This document shows positions 8,487 to 17,437 of a stretch of DNA of 64,000 bases, in pieces. This DNA is from BOG-938 sp035524315 (lineage in GTDB: Bacteria > Pseudomonadota > Alphaproteobacteria > Caulobacterales > Caulobacteraceae): positions 1 to 64,000 of the forward strand of contig DATKPD010000003.1 in NCBI GenBank assembly GCA_035524315.1, in the 5' to 3' direction. The position numbers were made by a program, and so were the translations under genes. The stretch's first letter is position 1; each line of letters starts with the position of its first letter. A model generated the notes under the pieces. That model saw only the letters and a program-made list of their open reading frames with translations. It was not told where the DNA came from and did no database searches.

Positions 8487-9956
8487 TCAGCGCCGGATGA
8501 AGGGGTTGGGCACATCCAGATCGGTCGAGATCCAAACGGTCTTGGTCTCGAGGTACTCGCGGATGGCGTCCACGCCGGACTCGCGCCCCACGCCCGACTG
8601 CTTGTAACCGCCGAAGGGCGAGGTGAAGCTGGTGGCGCGGTAGTTGTTGACCCACACCGTTCCGGCCTTGAGCTTCTCGGTCATGTACATGGTCCGGTGC
8701 AGACTCTTGGTCCACACGCCCGAAGCCAGGCCGAACTTGATGTCGTTGGCGATGCGCACCGCGTCGGCCTCGTCCTTGAACGGGATGACCGACAGGACCG
8801 GGCCGAACACTTCCTCCTGGGCGATGCGCATGGCGTTGTTGACGCCGGTGAAGATGGTCGGCTCGACGAACTGGCCCGCGCCCAGATCGGGCCGGGCCTT
8901 GCCGCCCAAGGCCACCACCGCGCCCTCGGCCTTGGCGGTCTCGATGTAGCCCATGATCTTGTCGAACTGGGGCCGCGTGGCGATCGGCCCGATCTGGGTG
9001 TCGGGCAGGGTCGGATCGCCGAGCTTGGCTCCGGCGACGAAATCGACCAGCCGCTGCACGAAGCTGTCGTGGATGGTCTCCTGCACCAAGAGGCGCGAGC
9101 CGGCGATGCAGGTCTGGCCCGCCGCAGCGAAGATGCCGGAGATCACGCCCTTGACCGCCTGATCCAGGTCGGCGTCGTCGAATACGATGTTGGGCGACTT
9201 GCCGCCCAGCTCCAGGGTGACCGTCTTGAGGCTCTTGGCCGCCAACTCGTAGATGCGCCGGCCGGCCAGATCGCCGCCCGTGAAGCCCACGTGCGCCACA
9301 TCCGGGTGGGTGACCAAGGCTTCGCCCACCTCGTTGCCAAGACCGGTGATGGCGTTGACCACGCCGGGGGGGAAGCCCGCCTCTGTGAACAGGACGGCGA
9401 ATTCGATCATCGAGGCCGACGTGAATTCCGACGGCTTGATCACCGCCGTGCAACCGGCGGCCAGGGCCGGCGCCAGCTTCCAGCTGGTCAGCGTGAGCGG
9501 GGAATTCCATGGGGTAATGATCGCCACCACGCCCTTGGGCTCGTAGCGCGTATAGGCGAACACGCCCGCCTTGTCGGTGGGGATGACATGGCTTTCCACC
9601 TTGTCGGCCAAACCGGCGTAGTAGTGGAAATACTCGCCCATGTAGCGGATCTGGGTGGTGACCTCGGCGGCGAGCTTGCCGTTGTCGTTCTGCTCGATCT
9701 TGGCCAGCCGTTCGGCGTTGGCGATCACCAGATCGGCCAGCTTGCGCAGCAGTCGGCCCCGACCGCTGGGCGACAGCGCCGCCCAAGGTCCCTCGCCCGC
9801 CTTCTTGGCCGACTCCACCGCGGCCATCACGTCAGCCGCGTCGCCCCGGGCGATCATGGCCCAGTCTTCGCCCGTGTAGGGGTTCGCGGTCGGCAGATAC
9901 CGGCCGGTGCTGGGCCGAACTTCCGCGCCTTCGATGTAATGCCCGTAGTGCCGCAC
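8487..9956 (-). CDS. NAD(P)-dependent aldehyde dehydrogenase
   Basis: A full-length ALDH of about 489 residues. It has the general-base Glu in TLELGGK (about 249) and the nucleophile Cys in GQTCIAG (about 283), plus the NAD-binding TPWNSP and GFTGG segments. It oxidises an aldehyde to an acid, probably the product of a preceding alcohol oxidation. I prefer the GTG at 9956, which has GAGG 7 nt upstream and gives the family start RHYGHYIEG. The GTG at 9977 lacks a comparable site. It is the first gene of the ALDH, CoA-transferase, lyase, ThDP enzyme operon, with an operator-like site about 115 bp upstream. Confidence 0.9.
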   Translation of the reverse strand: MRHYGHYIEGAEVRPSTGRYLPTANPYTGEDWAMIARGDAADVMAAVESAKKAGEGPWAALSPSGRGRLLRKLADLVIANAERLAKIEQNDNGKLAAEVTTQIRYMGEYFHYYAGLADKVESHVIPTDKAGVFAYTRYEPKGVVAIITPWNSPLTLTSWKLAPALAAGCTAVIKPSEFTSASMIEFAVLFTEAGFPPGVVNAITGLGNEVGEALVTHPDVAHVGFTGGDLAGRRIYELAAKSLKTVTLELGGKSPNIVFDDADLDQAVKGVISGIFAAAGQTCIAGSRLLVQETIHDSFVQRLVDFVAGAKLGDPTLPDTQIGPIATRPQFDKIMGYIETAKAEGAVVALGGKARPDLGAGQFVEPTIFTGVNNAMRIAQEEVFGPVLSVIPFKDEADAVRIANDIKFGLASGVWTKSLHRTMYMTEKLKAGTVWVNNYRATSFTSPFGGYKQSGVGRESGVDAIREYLETKTVWISTDLDVPNPFIRR

Positions 9957-10068
9957 AGCGTTTCCTCTGGAAACCACAACTCTTCCGGTTCGTCGCCTTG
10001 GGCGATCTGAGTTCGGAAATCCTTTTCCAGCCCAGACTTACGCCCCGCCGACGGGCCAAGTCAATAAT

Positions 10069-10090
10069 ATACGTACCAGTTCGTCCATTT
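10069..10090. promoter_or_regulatory. Candidate TetR operator upstream of the ALDH operon
   Basis: ACGTACCAGTTCGTCCATTT (10071-10090) matches 17 of 20 bases of the sequence at 15951-15970 ahead of the TonB receptor gene. Both are preceded by AT and followed by an AT-rich run. It lies about 115 bp before the ALDH start. Good candidate for co-regulation by the TetR protein at 16220. Confidence 0.55.
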
Positions 10091-10139
10091 TATAAACCCT
10101 CCCCTCAGAGGGCCAGTCAGGCGGCTTGTCCGGCCCCCG

Positions 10140-11138
10140 TCATTGGCAGAACGGCTCCGCGCCCATGACGGACTTGATGCCGTTCCAGATCAGGCTCTGG
10201 AACTCCAGCGCCCCTGGAAACTGTGTGTCGTCGGCGCTGAAGTCGCCCGCGTCGTGCCCGAGGGTGGTCACCCACACCTTGCCGCCGTCGTAGTACTGGC
10301 ACCACGCCACTGGATGGAACGCGCCGTGGCCCGGATCACGGCCGACGACTGAAGGCGGCATGCTGGCGAATCCGGGCGGCGGCACGCCGCGCGAGGTCCT
10401 CGCCGGCGGCTTCAGACCCGCGCCCCACGAGGCTTCATCGACCGTCGCCAGGAAGCGCACATGGGTGGGGAACGGGATCAGGTTGTACCACTCGTCCGTG
10501 AACTGCCATTTGGCGGGCAGGCCCTTGGTCGAGACGTCCTTGTTATCCTGGACCACCACCAGGCCCGGCCGCTCAGGGCCGTGGTCGTAGAAATTGGCGT
10601 TGCCGAGAAGGCCTTCGTAATAGGGCCAGTTGTAGAGCGTGCCGAAGGCGTTATGGATGCCGACGAACCCGCCCCCAGCGCGCATGTACTGGCGCAGGGC
10701 CGTCTTGCCATCGTCGTCGAGGTTGTCGCGCGAGGTGGAGAAGAAGATCACGGCGTTGTAGCCGCTCATGCGGGTGATGACCTTCAGATCCTCGGTGTAG
10801 TCAAGTTGGACGCCGTTGGCGGCCGCCAGGCGCAGCATCTCGCGCTGGACCACATTGTCCGGTCCCAAGGGGGGGTTGAGTCCCGGCCCCAGCGGCGCAC
10901 CCAGGTCCTCATGGCGAGGACCGGCGGTGCGCGTGTACAGCAGCACCTTGTATTGGGCCGGCTTGGGGCGCGGCCAGTCGTGGAAGCATTGCGGATCCAC
11001 GCCCCGGCACACGCCGTAGTTGGGATCGCCGAGGTTGTCGTTGATCGGGCCGCCGGGATTGCCGGTCTGACCCATGGCCTGGCCGGTCAGAAGGGCGGCC
11101 CCAAGCGCCGCGGCGCCGACGGTCCTCAACATGCGCAT
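10140..11138 (-). CDS. Secreted ThuA-like domain protein
   Basis: A 332-residue protein with a Sec signal (cleavage near GQAMGQ). The body shows ThuA features: KVLLYTRTAGPRHED, VQLDYTEDLKVI, YNAVIFFSTSRDNL, a GGGFVGIHNAFGT block and a C-terminal WVTTLGHD. ThuA proteins are class I glutamine-amidotransferase-like proteins linked to trehalose and 3-keto-glycoside use, with no firmly established activity. GGGAGAG precedes the ATG. It follows the carboxylesterase by 38 nt and is the third gene of the TonB receptor operon. Confidence 0.82.
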   Translation of the reverse strand: MRMLRTVGAAALGAALLTGQAMGQTGNPGGPINDNLGDPNYGVCRGVDPQCFHDWPRPKPAQYKVLLYTRTAGPRHEDLGAPLGPGLNPPLGPDNVVQREMLRLAAANGVQLDYTEDLKVITRMSGYNAVIFFSTSRDNLDDDGKTALRQYMRAGGGFVGIHNAFGTLYNWPYYEGLLGNANFYDHGPERPGLVVVQDNKDVSTKGLPAKWQFTDEWYNLIPFPTHVRFLATVDEASWGAGLKPPARTSRGVPPPGFASMPPSVVGRDPGHGAFHPVAWCQYYDGGKVWVTTLGHDAGDFSADDTQFPGALEFQSLIWNGIKSVMGAEPFCQ

Positions 11139-11176
11139 ACCTACTCTCCCTGGGCGGACCTATAGGGCGCCGGTTG

Positions 11177-12859
11177 TCAGTCTCGCGGGCCAGTCCGCGC
11201 CGGCGTGGCCGGCGTGATCGCCGCCGCCGGATGGGCCTTGAGCCAGTCCATGCCGTTCACATCGATATCCTGCATATGCGTGGCGTCATCCATCACCAAC
11301 TTCTGCTCGTGGGCCGCGCTCCAGGGCTTCCAGGGCATGGCCGGCGTGGAGGGATCGCCCGTATTGGCGAAGGCGATCAAGGCGCCGCTCATACGGTCGA
11401 TCAGCGTCCGGTCCCAAGGCTTGGGTTCCCGCGTGACCCGCAGCCAGTTGTACTTATCCAGCGTGTCGAACCAGTAGGGAATGTCGGCGGTGTGATAGGC
11501 GCCGGCCGTGGCCGGGTCCTGGTCGGCGAAGGTCACGCCCGGCGCATAGGGATGGGTGTGGGCGAACAGGTCGATGTAGGTCGCCGAGTGATTGTACCGC
11601 GCCTGAAGCTGAGCGCAGGTTCGCGACGCGGCTTCCAGCCCCTGTTCGCGCGCCGCCTTCATGCCCGCCTGGTAGACGTCCGCATCGGTGGCCGCGGGAT
11701 AGAGCTTGAGGAAGGCGTCCGCATCCGGCCCGTACATCTGAGCAGCCAGCGCCCTATATTCAGCGACGGTCTTCACGTGGGCCAAAGGATTTCCAGCGTC
11801 GAGATCTTCATGATTGGAGCTGGCGATGATCGGCACGTCGTTGACGGCGTGGGCGTCCAGCGCGGCCTTCTTGGTCAGGGGCCAGAAATAGCCGTCGACG
11901 ACTGGGCCCGCGCGAACGCCCCGGACGCTCACGCCCACCTGGCTTTCCGCCTGCAAGGCCAGGATTTTGTCGGCGGGGACCTGGCGCATGGCGTCCAGAT
12001 CGGCCGCGCCCAGGCGCTTTTGGATATCCAGGCCGATCTGCTCGCCGCCTTCCAGGGTGGTGTTGGCGCCGATCATGGAGCTGTCGGTATAGCTGCATGC
12101 GCTCGACATGACCGCGCCGCGGAACAAGCCCTTGGACAAGGGGCTGAACAGCTGGGCCGACACCCCGCCGGCGCCCGCCGACTGGCCCATGATCACCACC
12201 TTGGCCGGGTCGCCGCCGAAGGCCGCAATATTGTCGTGCACCCAGCGCAGGGCCGCGTTCTGATCGAGATAGGCGTAGTCGCCCGAGTGGCCGCCCTGCT
12301 CCTTGGTCAGTTCCGGATGGGCCATGAAGCCCAGGATGCCGACACGGTAGTTGAAGTTGACGAATACCGCGCCGCGCCGCGCCATGGCCTCGCCGTCATA
12401 GTTGGCCATGCCTGACGAGCCGATGGTGTTGCCGCCGCCGTAGATGAACACGATGACCGGCAGCCCGGCCCCCGCCTTGGCTTGGGGCGGCGTCCAGATG
12501 TTCATGTAGAGGCAGTCTTCCGAAGACGCCTCCTCGCCGAAGTAGTGGTTGATGTTGTGCGGCCGCAGGACCTGGATGCACTCCGGTCCCTTGCGATCAG
12601 CGGTCCATACGCCCTTCCAGTTGATCGGCTGCGGCGGGCGCCAACGCAGGTCGTCCACCGGAGGCTTGGCGAACGGAACGCCAAGGTAGGCCTTGACCCC
12701 TGAGTCCAGCAGGGTTCCAGCCACAGGACCGCCGTTCGTCGCGACCGGATCGCCCGGAATGGCGACCATCGCGCCGGCGAACGCGCCGCCGGGATTCAGG
12801 ACCAGGGCGATAACGGCGGCGAGGCCCGCCGCCGCCTTTGAGACCGAGTGCGACGACAT
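11177..12859 (-). CDS. Exported type B carboxylesterase
   Basis: A 560-residue alpha/beta hydrolase of the carboxylesterase/lipase type B family. The nucleophile elbow GQSAGAGG, the oxyanion segment FIYGGGN, the early SEDCLYMNIW motif and a C-terminal HTADIPYWF region are all visible. A signal peptide ends near GGAFAG, so it acts in the periplasm or outside. The ATG at 12859 has GGAG 6 nt upstream and is preferred over the ATG at 12871. It lies 83 nt after the TonB receptor gene and probably releases an acid or alcohol from an ester taken up by that receptor. Confidence 0.87.
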   Translation of the reverse strand: MSSHSVSKAAAGLAAVIALVLNPGGAFAGAMVAIPGDPVATNGGPVAGTLLDSGVKAYLGVPFAKPPVDDLRWRPPQPINWKGVWTADRKGPECIQVLRPHNINHYFGEEASSEDCLYMNIWTPPQAKAGAGLPVIVFIYGGGNTIGSSGMANYDGEAMARRGAVFVNFNYRVGILGFMAHPELTKEQGGHSGDYAYLDQNAALRWVHDNIAAFGGDPAKVVIMGQSAGAGGVSAQLFSPLSKGLFRGAVMSSACSYTDSSMIGANTTLEGGEQIGLDIQKRLGAADLDAMRQVPADKILALQAESQVGVSVRGVRAGPVVDGYFWPLTKKAALDAHAVNDVPIIASSNHEDLDAGNPLAHVKTVAEYRALAAQMYGPDADAFLKLYPAATDADVYQAGMKAAREQGLEAASRTCAQLQARYNHSATYIDLFAHTHPYAPGVTFADQDPATAGAYHTADIPYWFDTLDKYNWLRVTREPKPWDRTLIDRMSGALIAFANTGDPSTPAMPWKPWSAAHEQKLVMDDATHMQDIDVNGMDWLKAHPAAAITPATPARTGPRD

Positions 12860-12942
12860 TGAACGCTCCATCGAGGATCACAAAAGGTCTCGGCGGCGGG
12901 CCGGGTTTGGGGGCGCCCGCCGCCGAGAGAGGCCGCTTATTT

Positions 12943-15852
12943 TCAGAAGTCCTTGCGCGCGCCGATGGAGACCACGCGGCCGATCGGATTGCCGCCGAAG
13001 GTGTCGTAGCCCGAAGCGCCAGCCCCGCCAGCTCCGCCGTTGTTGTAGAAGGGCGGCGCCTTATCGAACAGGTTCTGAACATCGACGTAGAGCTGCGTGC
13101 CCGAGGTCCAGCCGCTCTTGTTGGGGAACTCGTACTGCACGTGCAGGTCGAAGGTGTCGTTGGCCGCCACCGTGTCGCCGCCGCTGATCGGCTGGCCGGT
13201 GGCGTTGCGCACGATCGGCGTCACGGTAGTGCCGCTCCAGTTCTTGTAGGCGCCCGTGTGGCTCCAGAACAGGCTGGCCGAAACCCCCTGCGCCCAGCCG
13301 TCCGTACCATCCCAGGTCACGCCCGAGCGCATCTGGAACTGGATGGAGGGGAAGGTGGTGTTAGCCCCGGTGGTGTTCAGCACGCTGTAAATCGGCGTGC
13401 CATTGCCGATCTGCTGCTTGAACTGTGTTTCATAGGTGCCCGCCGTCTGCATGGTGAAGCGGCCGGCGGCGGTGTTCAGCCGGTAGCTGGCGTCGAAGTC
13501 GATGCCTTCCACCCACAGGTTCAACACGTTGCGCTGCTGATAGCTGTACAGGAAGTACGAGGTCGGCGGCAGCGCCCCCGTCTGGGGCAAGCCTGCGCCC
13601 AGAGCCTGAATCTGTGCGGCGTTGGCGCCGGCGGGGAACACCGTTAGCACCTGATTGATCAAGGCCGGCGAGTTCACCGCGACCGACGGGGCTGGCGAGG
13701 TGACGGCGCCCGCGATCTCGTTGTGCCAGTAGTTGACCGAAACCCTCAGGCCACGGACCTGGTCAGGGGTGAAGTCCGCGCCCACCGACCAGCTCTTGCC
13801 CGTCTGCGGAACCAGGTAGCGATTGCCGCCGGTGATCTCCGCCCCGGCGATCGAGGTGCCGATGGTGCAGGATGCGGCCGTGGCCACGCAGCCGGGGACC
13901 TGAGCGAGGGCGGGCACGACCGAATAGGGGATTGTGATGGCGCCGAGCGAGTAGTTGGTCAGGCCGCTTTCGCCGGTCAGACCCCACTGGCCCAAGGGCG
14001 TGCCGACCGAGTTGAGCGACGGCGCCGTGAACGAGGTGGCGTAACCGGCGTGCAGTTTCACGCCCGACATCGGCTCCCAGTTGGCGCCGACCTTCGGGTT
14101 CGAAGTGCCGCCGACATCGCTGTAGTGGTCGTAGCGGCCCGAGACGCTCAGGTCGATGCGGCGCGCGCCGGGGATGTTCATGTCGGGGCTCACCACCGGC
14201 ACCAGCACTTCGCCGTAGCCGGCTTCGACCGTGCGCGCGAGGCTCACGTCGATCGAGGACTCGCCAATCGATGCGGGGCCCACGCCCGAGGGCTGAGCCA
14301 CGCTCAGGTGCTCGGTGTAATGGGTGAATTCGCCGCCAACGGCCAGCTTCACGTCGCCGGCCGGCAGGTGGAAGACGCTGCCGTCGACCTTCAGGGTGAA
14401 GTCCTGGATGTCGTGGCGGGTCGTGCGGGTCTGCAGCGAATCCGTCAGCGACTTCAGCACCGAAGCGGGCGTGGGGTTGCCCGTGGTCAGGAACGGATCG
14501 AGCGCGTTGGCCGTGCTCAGGGTCTGGGTGGAGAAGACGTTGGTGCCGGGGATCGACGGGGTGGTCAGACTGCCCGACCCGTTGGTCGTGCCGTTCAACG
14601 CCAGATTGGCCACATAGGGGTTCACGGCGCCGATGACCTGTTGGCCCGACGTGGTCTGGCCGATGGTCGCCGCCGCGGTCGCCTGCCAGTCGCCGATCAG
14701 CTTATAGACGGCGTTGGGATGGACGTAGAACGTCTCGTCGCTGGCGTTGGTGTGGGCGCCGGGCCCTAGCAGGGCGTCGGCGTCCCAATAGACGGTCTCG
14801 GAGGTCGCGCCGGCGATGGGGCTCTGGAAGTAGGGATTGGCGGTGGTGATGGTCGAGGTCACCGTGCCGCGGACGTTGCGCGTCACCTCCTGCAGATTGG
14901 AATAGACCACGTCGCCGCCGACGGTCAGGCGATCGTTCACGGTCTCGGTGATGCGACCCATCATGCTGTGGCGGGCTTCCTGAGGCAGCAGGTCCGTGCG
15001 GCCGGTATAATCGCACATGCCCGCGCCGGTCGCCGGCACGGTGCTGGCGTAGGGGGCCGGATAATATGCGCCGCCGCTGGTCTTGATGGTCGCCGCGCCG
15101 CAGTTGTACGAGGCAAGGTCTGAACCGCCCTGAGCGGTATGGTTCAGCCCGGTGAACGACCGATTGCCTGCTTCCAGGTCGCTGCGGAAATCATAGTTGT
15201 AGGCGATCCAGGCCGAGCCGGAGTCCCACTTCTTGCCGGCCAGGGCGCCAAACGAATAGGTGTGGTACTGGTCGCCGAAACCCGCCTGCCCTTCGATCTT
15301 CAGGCCGTCGAAGCTCGGGCGCGTGATGAAGTTGACCACGCCCGCCACGGCGTCCGAGCCGTAGATCGACGAGGCGCCGTCGGCCAGCACTTCCACCCGC
15401 TGAAGGGCGATCGGCGGGATGATGTTCGGATCGATCAGGGTGTGGTTGAGGCCGGTGTACGGCACGCGGTGGCCATCGACCAGGATCAGCGTCTGGTTGG
15501 ACGCGCTGGCGCCCAGGCCGTGGATGACCGGGGCATCGACGCCCGCGCCGTCGGCGCTGGTAAACCCGCCCTGGCCGGCGGACTGCATGCCGGAAATGGC
15601 CGGGACGTTCTGCAGAATCTGCTGCACCGTCTGATCTGCGGTCTTCTCGATCGCGTCCTGACCGACCGACACCACCGTCGCGCCGACCGGCGCCGCGCCG
15701 CGAATGCTGGTGCCGGTGATGACGATGGTGTCCGTGGCCGGCGCCTGCTGGGCGAAGGCCGAGCCCGCGGCGCAGACGGCGACGACCGCGATGGACGCTC
15801 CGGCCAGGAGCCGGCGTGAACGCGAACTGGATTGACGGTTGTCACCGAACAT
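12943..15852 (-). CDS. TonB-dependent outer-membrane receptor
   Basis: A 969-residue receptor with a signal peptide, a TonB box-like TDTIVITGT segment, a plug domain (LVDGHRVP, YGSDAVAGVVNFI) and a long beta-barrel ending in the aromatic terminus GARKDF. The Met at 15852 begins the signal peptide. A longer in-frame reading to 16044 is not supported because it runs across the promoter. It is the first gene of a leftward unit with the carboxylesterase and ThuA genes, divergent from the TetR regulator. The ligand is unknown; by context an ester or oligomeric carbon source. Confidence 0.92.
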   Translation of the reverse strand: MFGDNRQSSSRSRRLLAGASIAVVAVCAAGSAFAQQAPATDTIVITGTSIRGAAPVGATVVSVGQDAIEKTADQTVQQILQNVPAISGMQSAGQGGFTSADGAGVDAPVIHGLGASASNQTLILVDGHRVPYTGLNHTLIDPNIIPPIALQRVEVLADGASSIYGSDAVAGVVNFITRPSFDGLKIEGQAGFGDQYHTYSFGALAGKKWDSGSAWIAYNYDFRSDLEAGNRSFTGLNHTAQGGSDLASYNCGAATIKTSGGAYYPAPYASTVPATGAGMCDYTGRTDLLPQEARHSMMGRITETVNDRLTVGGDVVYSNLQEVTRNVRGTVTSTITTANPYFQSPIAGATSETVYWDADALLGPGAHTNASDETFYVHPNAVYKLIGDWQATAAATIGQTTSGQQVIGAVNPYVANLALNGTTNGSGSLTTPSIPGTNVFSTQTLSTANALDPFLTTGNPTPASVLKSLTDSLQTRTTRHDIQDFTLKVDGSVFHLPAGDVKLAVGGEFTHYTEHLSVAQPSGVGPASIGESSIDVSLARTVEAGYGEVLVPVVSPDMNIPGARRIDLSVSGRYDHYSDVGGTSNPKVGANWEPMSGVKLHAGYATSFTAPSLNSVGTPLGQWGLTGESGLTNYSLGAITIPYSVVPALAQVPGCVATAASCTIGTSIAGAEITGGNRYLVPQTGKSWSVGADFTPDQVRGLRVSVNYWHNEIAGAVTSPAPSVAVNSPALINQVLTVFPAGANAAQIQALGAGLPQTGALPPTSYFLYSYQQRNVLNLWVEGIDFDASYRLNTAAGRFTMQTAGTYETQFKQQIGNGTPIYSVLNTTGANTTFPSIQFQMRSGVTWDGTDGWAQGVSASLFWSHTGAYKNWSGTTVTPIVRNATGQPISGGDTVAANDTFDLHVQYEFPNKSGWTSGTQLYVDVQNLFDKAPPFYNNGGAGGAGASGYDTFGGNPIGRVVSIGARKDF

Positions 15853-15950
15853 TGGGTTTCCTCTCTGAACGTCTTGCCGCGTGTTGCGGACGTGGTTGGC
15901 CGACCGGTTTTCCGTCAGGGGCATGAGGCGGCGTCGAAGATTACAAAGAT

Positions 15951-15980
15951 ACGTACTGGTTCGTTCATTTTTGAACCAGT
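15951..15980. promoter_or_regulatory. Inverted-repeat operator upstream of the TonB receptor gene
   Basis: ACTGGTTC (15955-15962) and GAACCAGT (15973-15980) are perfect 8-bp inverted arms separated by 10 nt. The left part, ACGTACTGGTTCGTTCATTT, is 17/20 identical to the site before the ALDH operon. This is the strongest operator candidate of the island. Confidence 0.6.
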
Positions 15981-16078
15981 CGATGCCGATGGTCAGTGCC
16001 GTTTGGAAAGGGTCGTGATAGTTCCTCCCGCACACAGCCATCATGGGCTGCGTTTGTTGCCTTTGAACTGGACAATAC

Positions 16079-16096
16079 TAACTAGTTGGTACATGT
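16079..16096. promoter_or_regulatory. Candidate operator upstream of the TetR gene
   Basis: TAACTAGTTGGTACATG contains the 8-bp palindrome AACTAGTT (16080-16087) followed by GGTACATG. It resembles the site at 1597-1618. A further GAACTGGAC lies just upstream at about 16065. It may serve for autoregulation. Confidence 0.4.
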
Positions 16097-16219
16097 CAAT
16101 GCCAACGATGACGCAGCCCTGGCAACCGGAAAGCGCGTTGGACTCATTCATGATTTCGCTCGAGCCAAGGAGCGAACGTCTTTAAAGCGTGCCTGATGGC
16201 GCTGGCGTGGGAGAGCCGA

Positions 16220-16885
16220 ATGCCAAAAGCCAAGACCGCCGAGCAAGCGCTGCAAGGCCCGGCGACCTCGCGCGTGAACAATCCGGAAAAGACCAAGGCC
16301 GAGATCTTGGAGGTCGCGTTCAAGGAATTCGCGGATAACGGCTACGGCGGCGCGCGCGTGGACGAAATCGCGGCGCGGACCTCCACCAGCAAGCGCATGA
16401 TCTACTACTATTTCGAGAGCAAGGACGGTTTATATCAGGCGGTCCTGCGCGAATATTATCTGCGCTTGCGAGGGGCCGAACGCACCTTGCATCTGGAAGA
16501 CAAACGGCCGCTCGACGCGCTCGCCGAATTGGTGTCGTTCACCTTCGACTACCACACCACACACCCCGATGGCGTCCGGCTGATTATCGTCGAAAACATC
16601 CAGAACGGCAGGACCGTCTCTCAGCTGCCCAATGTCGAAGGCCTGAACTCGGTCATCATCCACTCGGTGAGGGACATTTGCGAACGGGGCGCCAGCGAAG
16701 GCGTCATTCGGCCCAATATCGATCCGGTGGATCTCTACCAGACCATCGCCGCCCTGAGCTTCTTCAACGTGACCAACAAGTACACCTTCGCCAAGATTTT
16801 CCAGCGCGACATGACATCGCCTGAGGCCTTGGCGGCGCGCAAGGCTTCGGTCGTCGAGACGATCCTGCGCTTCGTCGCGGCTTAG
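16220..16885 (+). CDS. TetR/AcrR-family transcriptional regulator
   Basis: About 221 residues from the ATG at 16220, which has GGGAGA close upstream. An in-frame ATG at 16196 lacks one. The N-terminal helix-turn-helix is typical: TKAEILEVAFKEFADNGYGGARVDEIA then STSKRMIYYYFESKDGLY. The C-terminal half is an all-helical ligand domain. Divergent from the TonB receptor gene and flanked by operator-like repeats, it is probably the local repressor of the catabolic island, released by a pathway metabolite. The ligand is not predictable. Confidence 0.88.
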   Translation: MPKAKTAEQALQGPATSRVNNPEKTKAEILEVAFKEFADNGYGGARVDEIAARTSTSKRMIYYYFESKDGLYQAVLREYYLRLRGAERTLHLEDKRPLDALAELVSFTFDYHTTHPDGVRLIIVENIQNGRTVSQLPNVEGLNSVIIHSVRDICERGASEGVIRPNIDPVDLYQTIAALSFFNVTNKYTFAKIFQRDMTSPEALAARKASVVETILRFVAA

Positions 16886-17068
16886 GCGGCGGTGTCGGTC
16901 GTTCGGACTGGCGGCCGGCCCGTCATATCCTGCGGTCCCCTGCCCGCGCGATTGGGACGAGAAGCGTCAACCCCGGTCGCCCATACGCGAGGCGAATCGC
17001 GAGCCGTTGCCCATCCGAAATCGCCTCCGCCCCCTGGAACAAGCAGACCGGCCGCACCTTTAAGGTCC

Positions 17069-17437
17069 ATGCCGAACGCGCCGCGCCAAATCGTCCTGGT
17101 CGTTGAGGACGAAGTTCTTATCAGGCTGGAGGCGGCACAGGCTCTCTCCGACCATGGCTACGAGGTGGTGGAGGCCGAGCACGCGGCGCACGCGATCTCT
17201 ATCTGCGTGCAGCACCCTCGCATCGATCTGTTGTTCACCGATGTGAATATGCCGGGCGATATGAACGGCATCGATCTGGCGGAATATCTGCTGACCGAGC
17301 GCCCACGTCTGAAAATCATCATCACGTCCGCCGCGCCGCTGCTGCGGAGCATCAATCACCTCGAGGCGGCCTTTTTGCCCAAGCCCTACGAAATGATGAG
17401 ACTGCGCGAGGCGGCGGCCGGACTGCTGGCCGCTTAG
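17069..17437 (+). CDS. Single-domain response regulator
   Basis: A CheY-like receiver of 122 residues with acidic pocket VVEDE (13-15), phospho-acceptor Asp58 in FTDVNMPG and the conserved Lys in LPKPYE. No output domain follows. The ATG at 17069 with AAGG upstream starts the domain exactly; an open frame from 16892 adds only low-complexity sequence. Its last codons overlap by 4 bp the end of the convergent PAS histidine kinase gene, making that kinase an obvious candidate partner. Confidence 0.85.
   Translation: MPNAPRQIVLVVEDEVLIRLEAAQALSDHGYEVVEAEHAAHAISICVQHPRIDLLFTDVNMPGDMNGIDLAEYLLTERPRLKIIITSAAPLLRSINHLEAAFLPKPYEMMRLREAAAGLLAA

Larger units (their letters stand above)
15853..16219. 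promoter_or_regulatory. Divergent promoter region, TonB receptor / TetR regulator
   Basis: A gap of 367 bp between the two divergent genes. It is locally AT-rich and holds two operator-like sites (15951-15980 and 16079-16095) about 100 bp from the receptor start and about 125-140 bp from the regulator start. No gene is supported here. A layout with one operator near each promoter is usual for a TetR protein that controls itself and its neighbour. Confidence 0.6.

Noticed and set aside
15853..16044. 64-codon N-terminal extension of the TonB receptor
   Set aside because: It runs through the operator and promoter region; the signal peptide starts at the Met at 15852.
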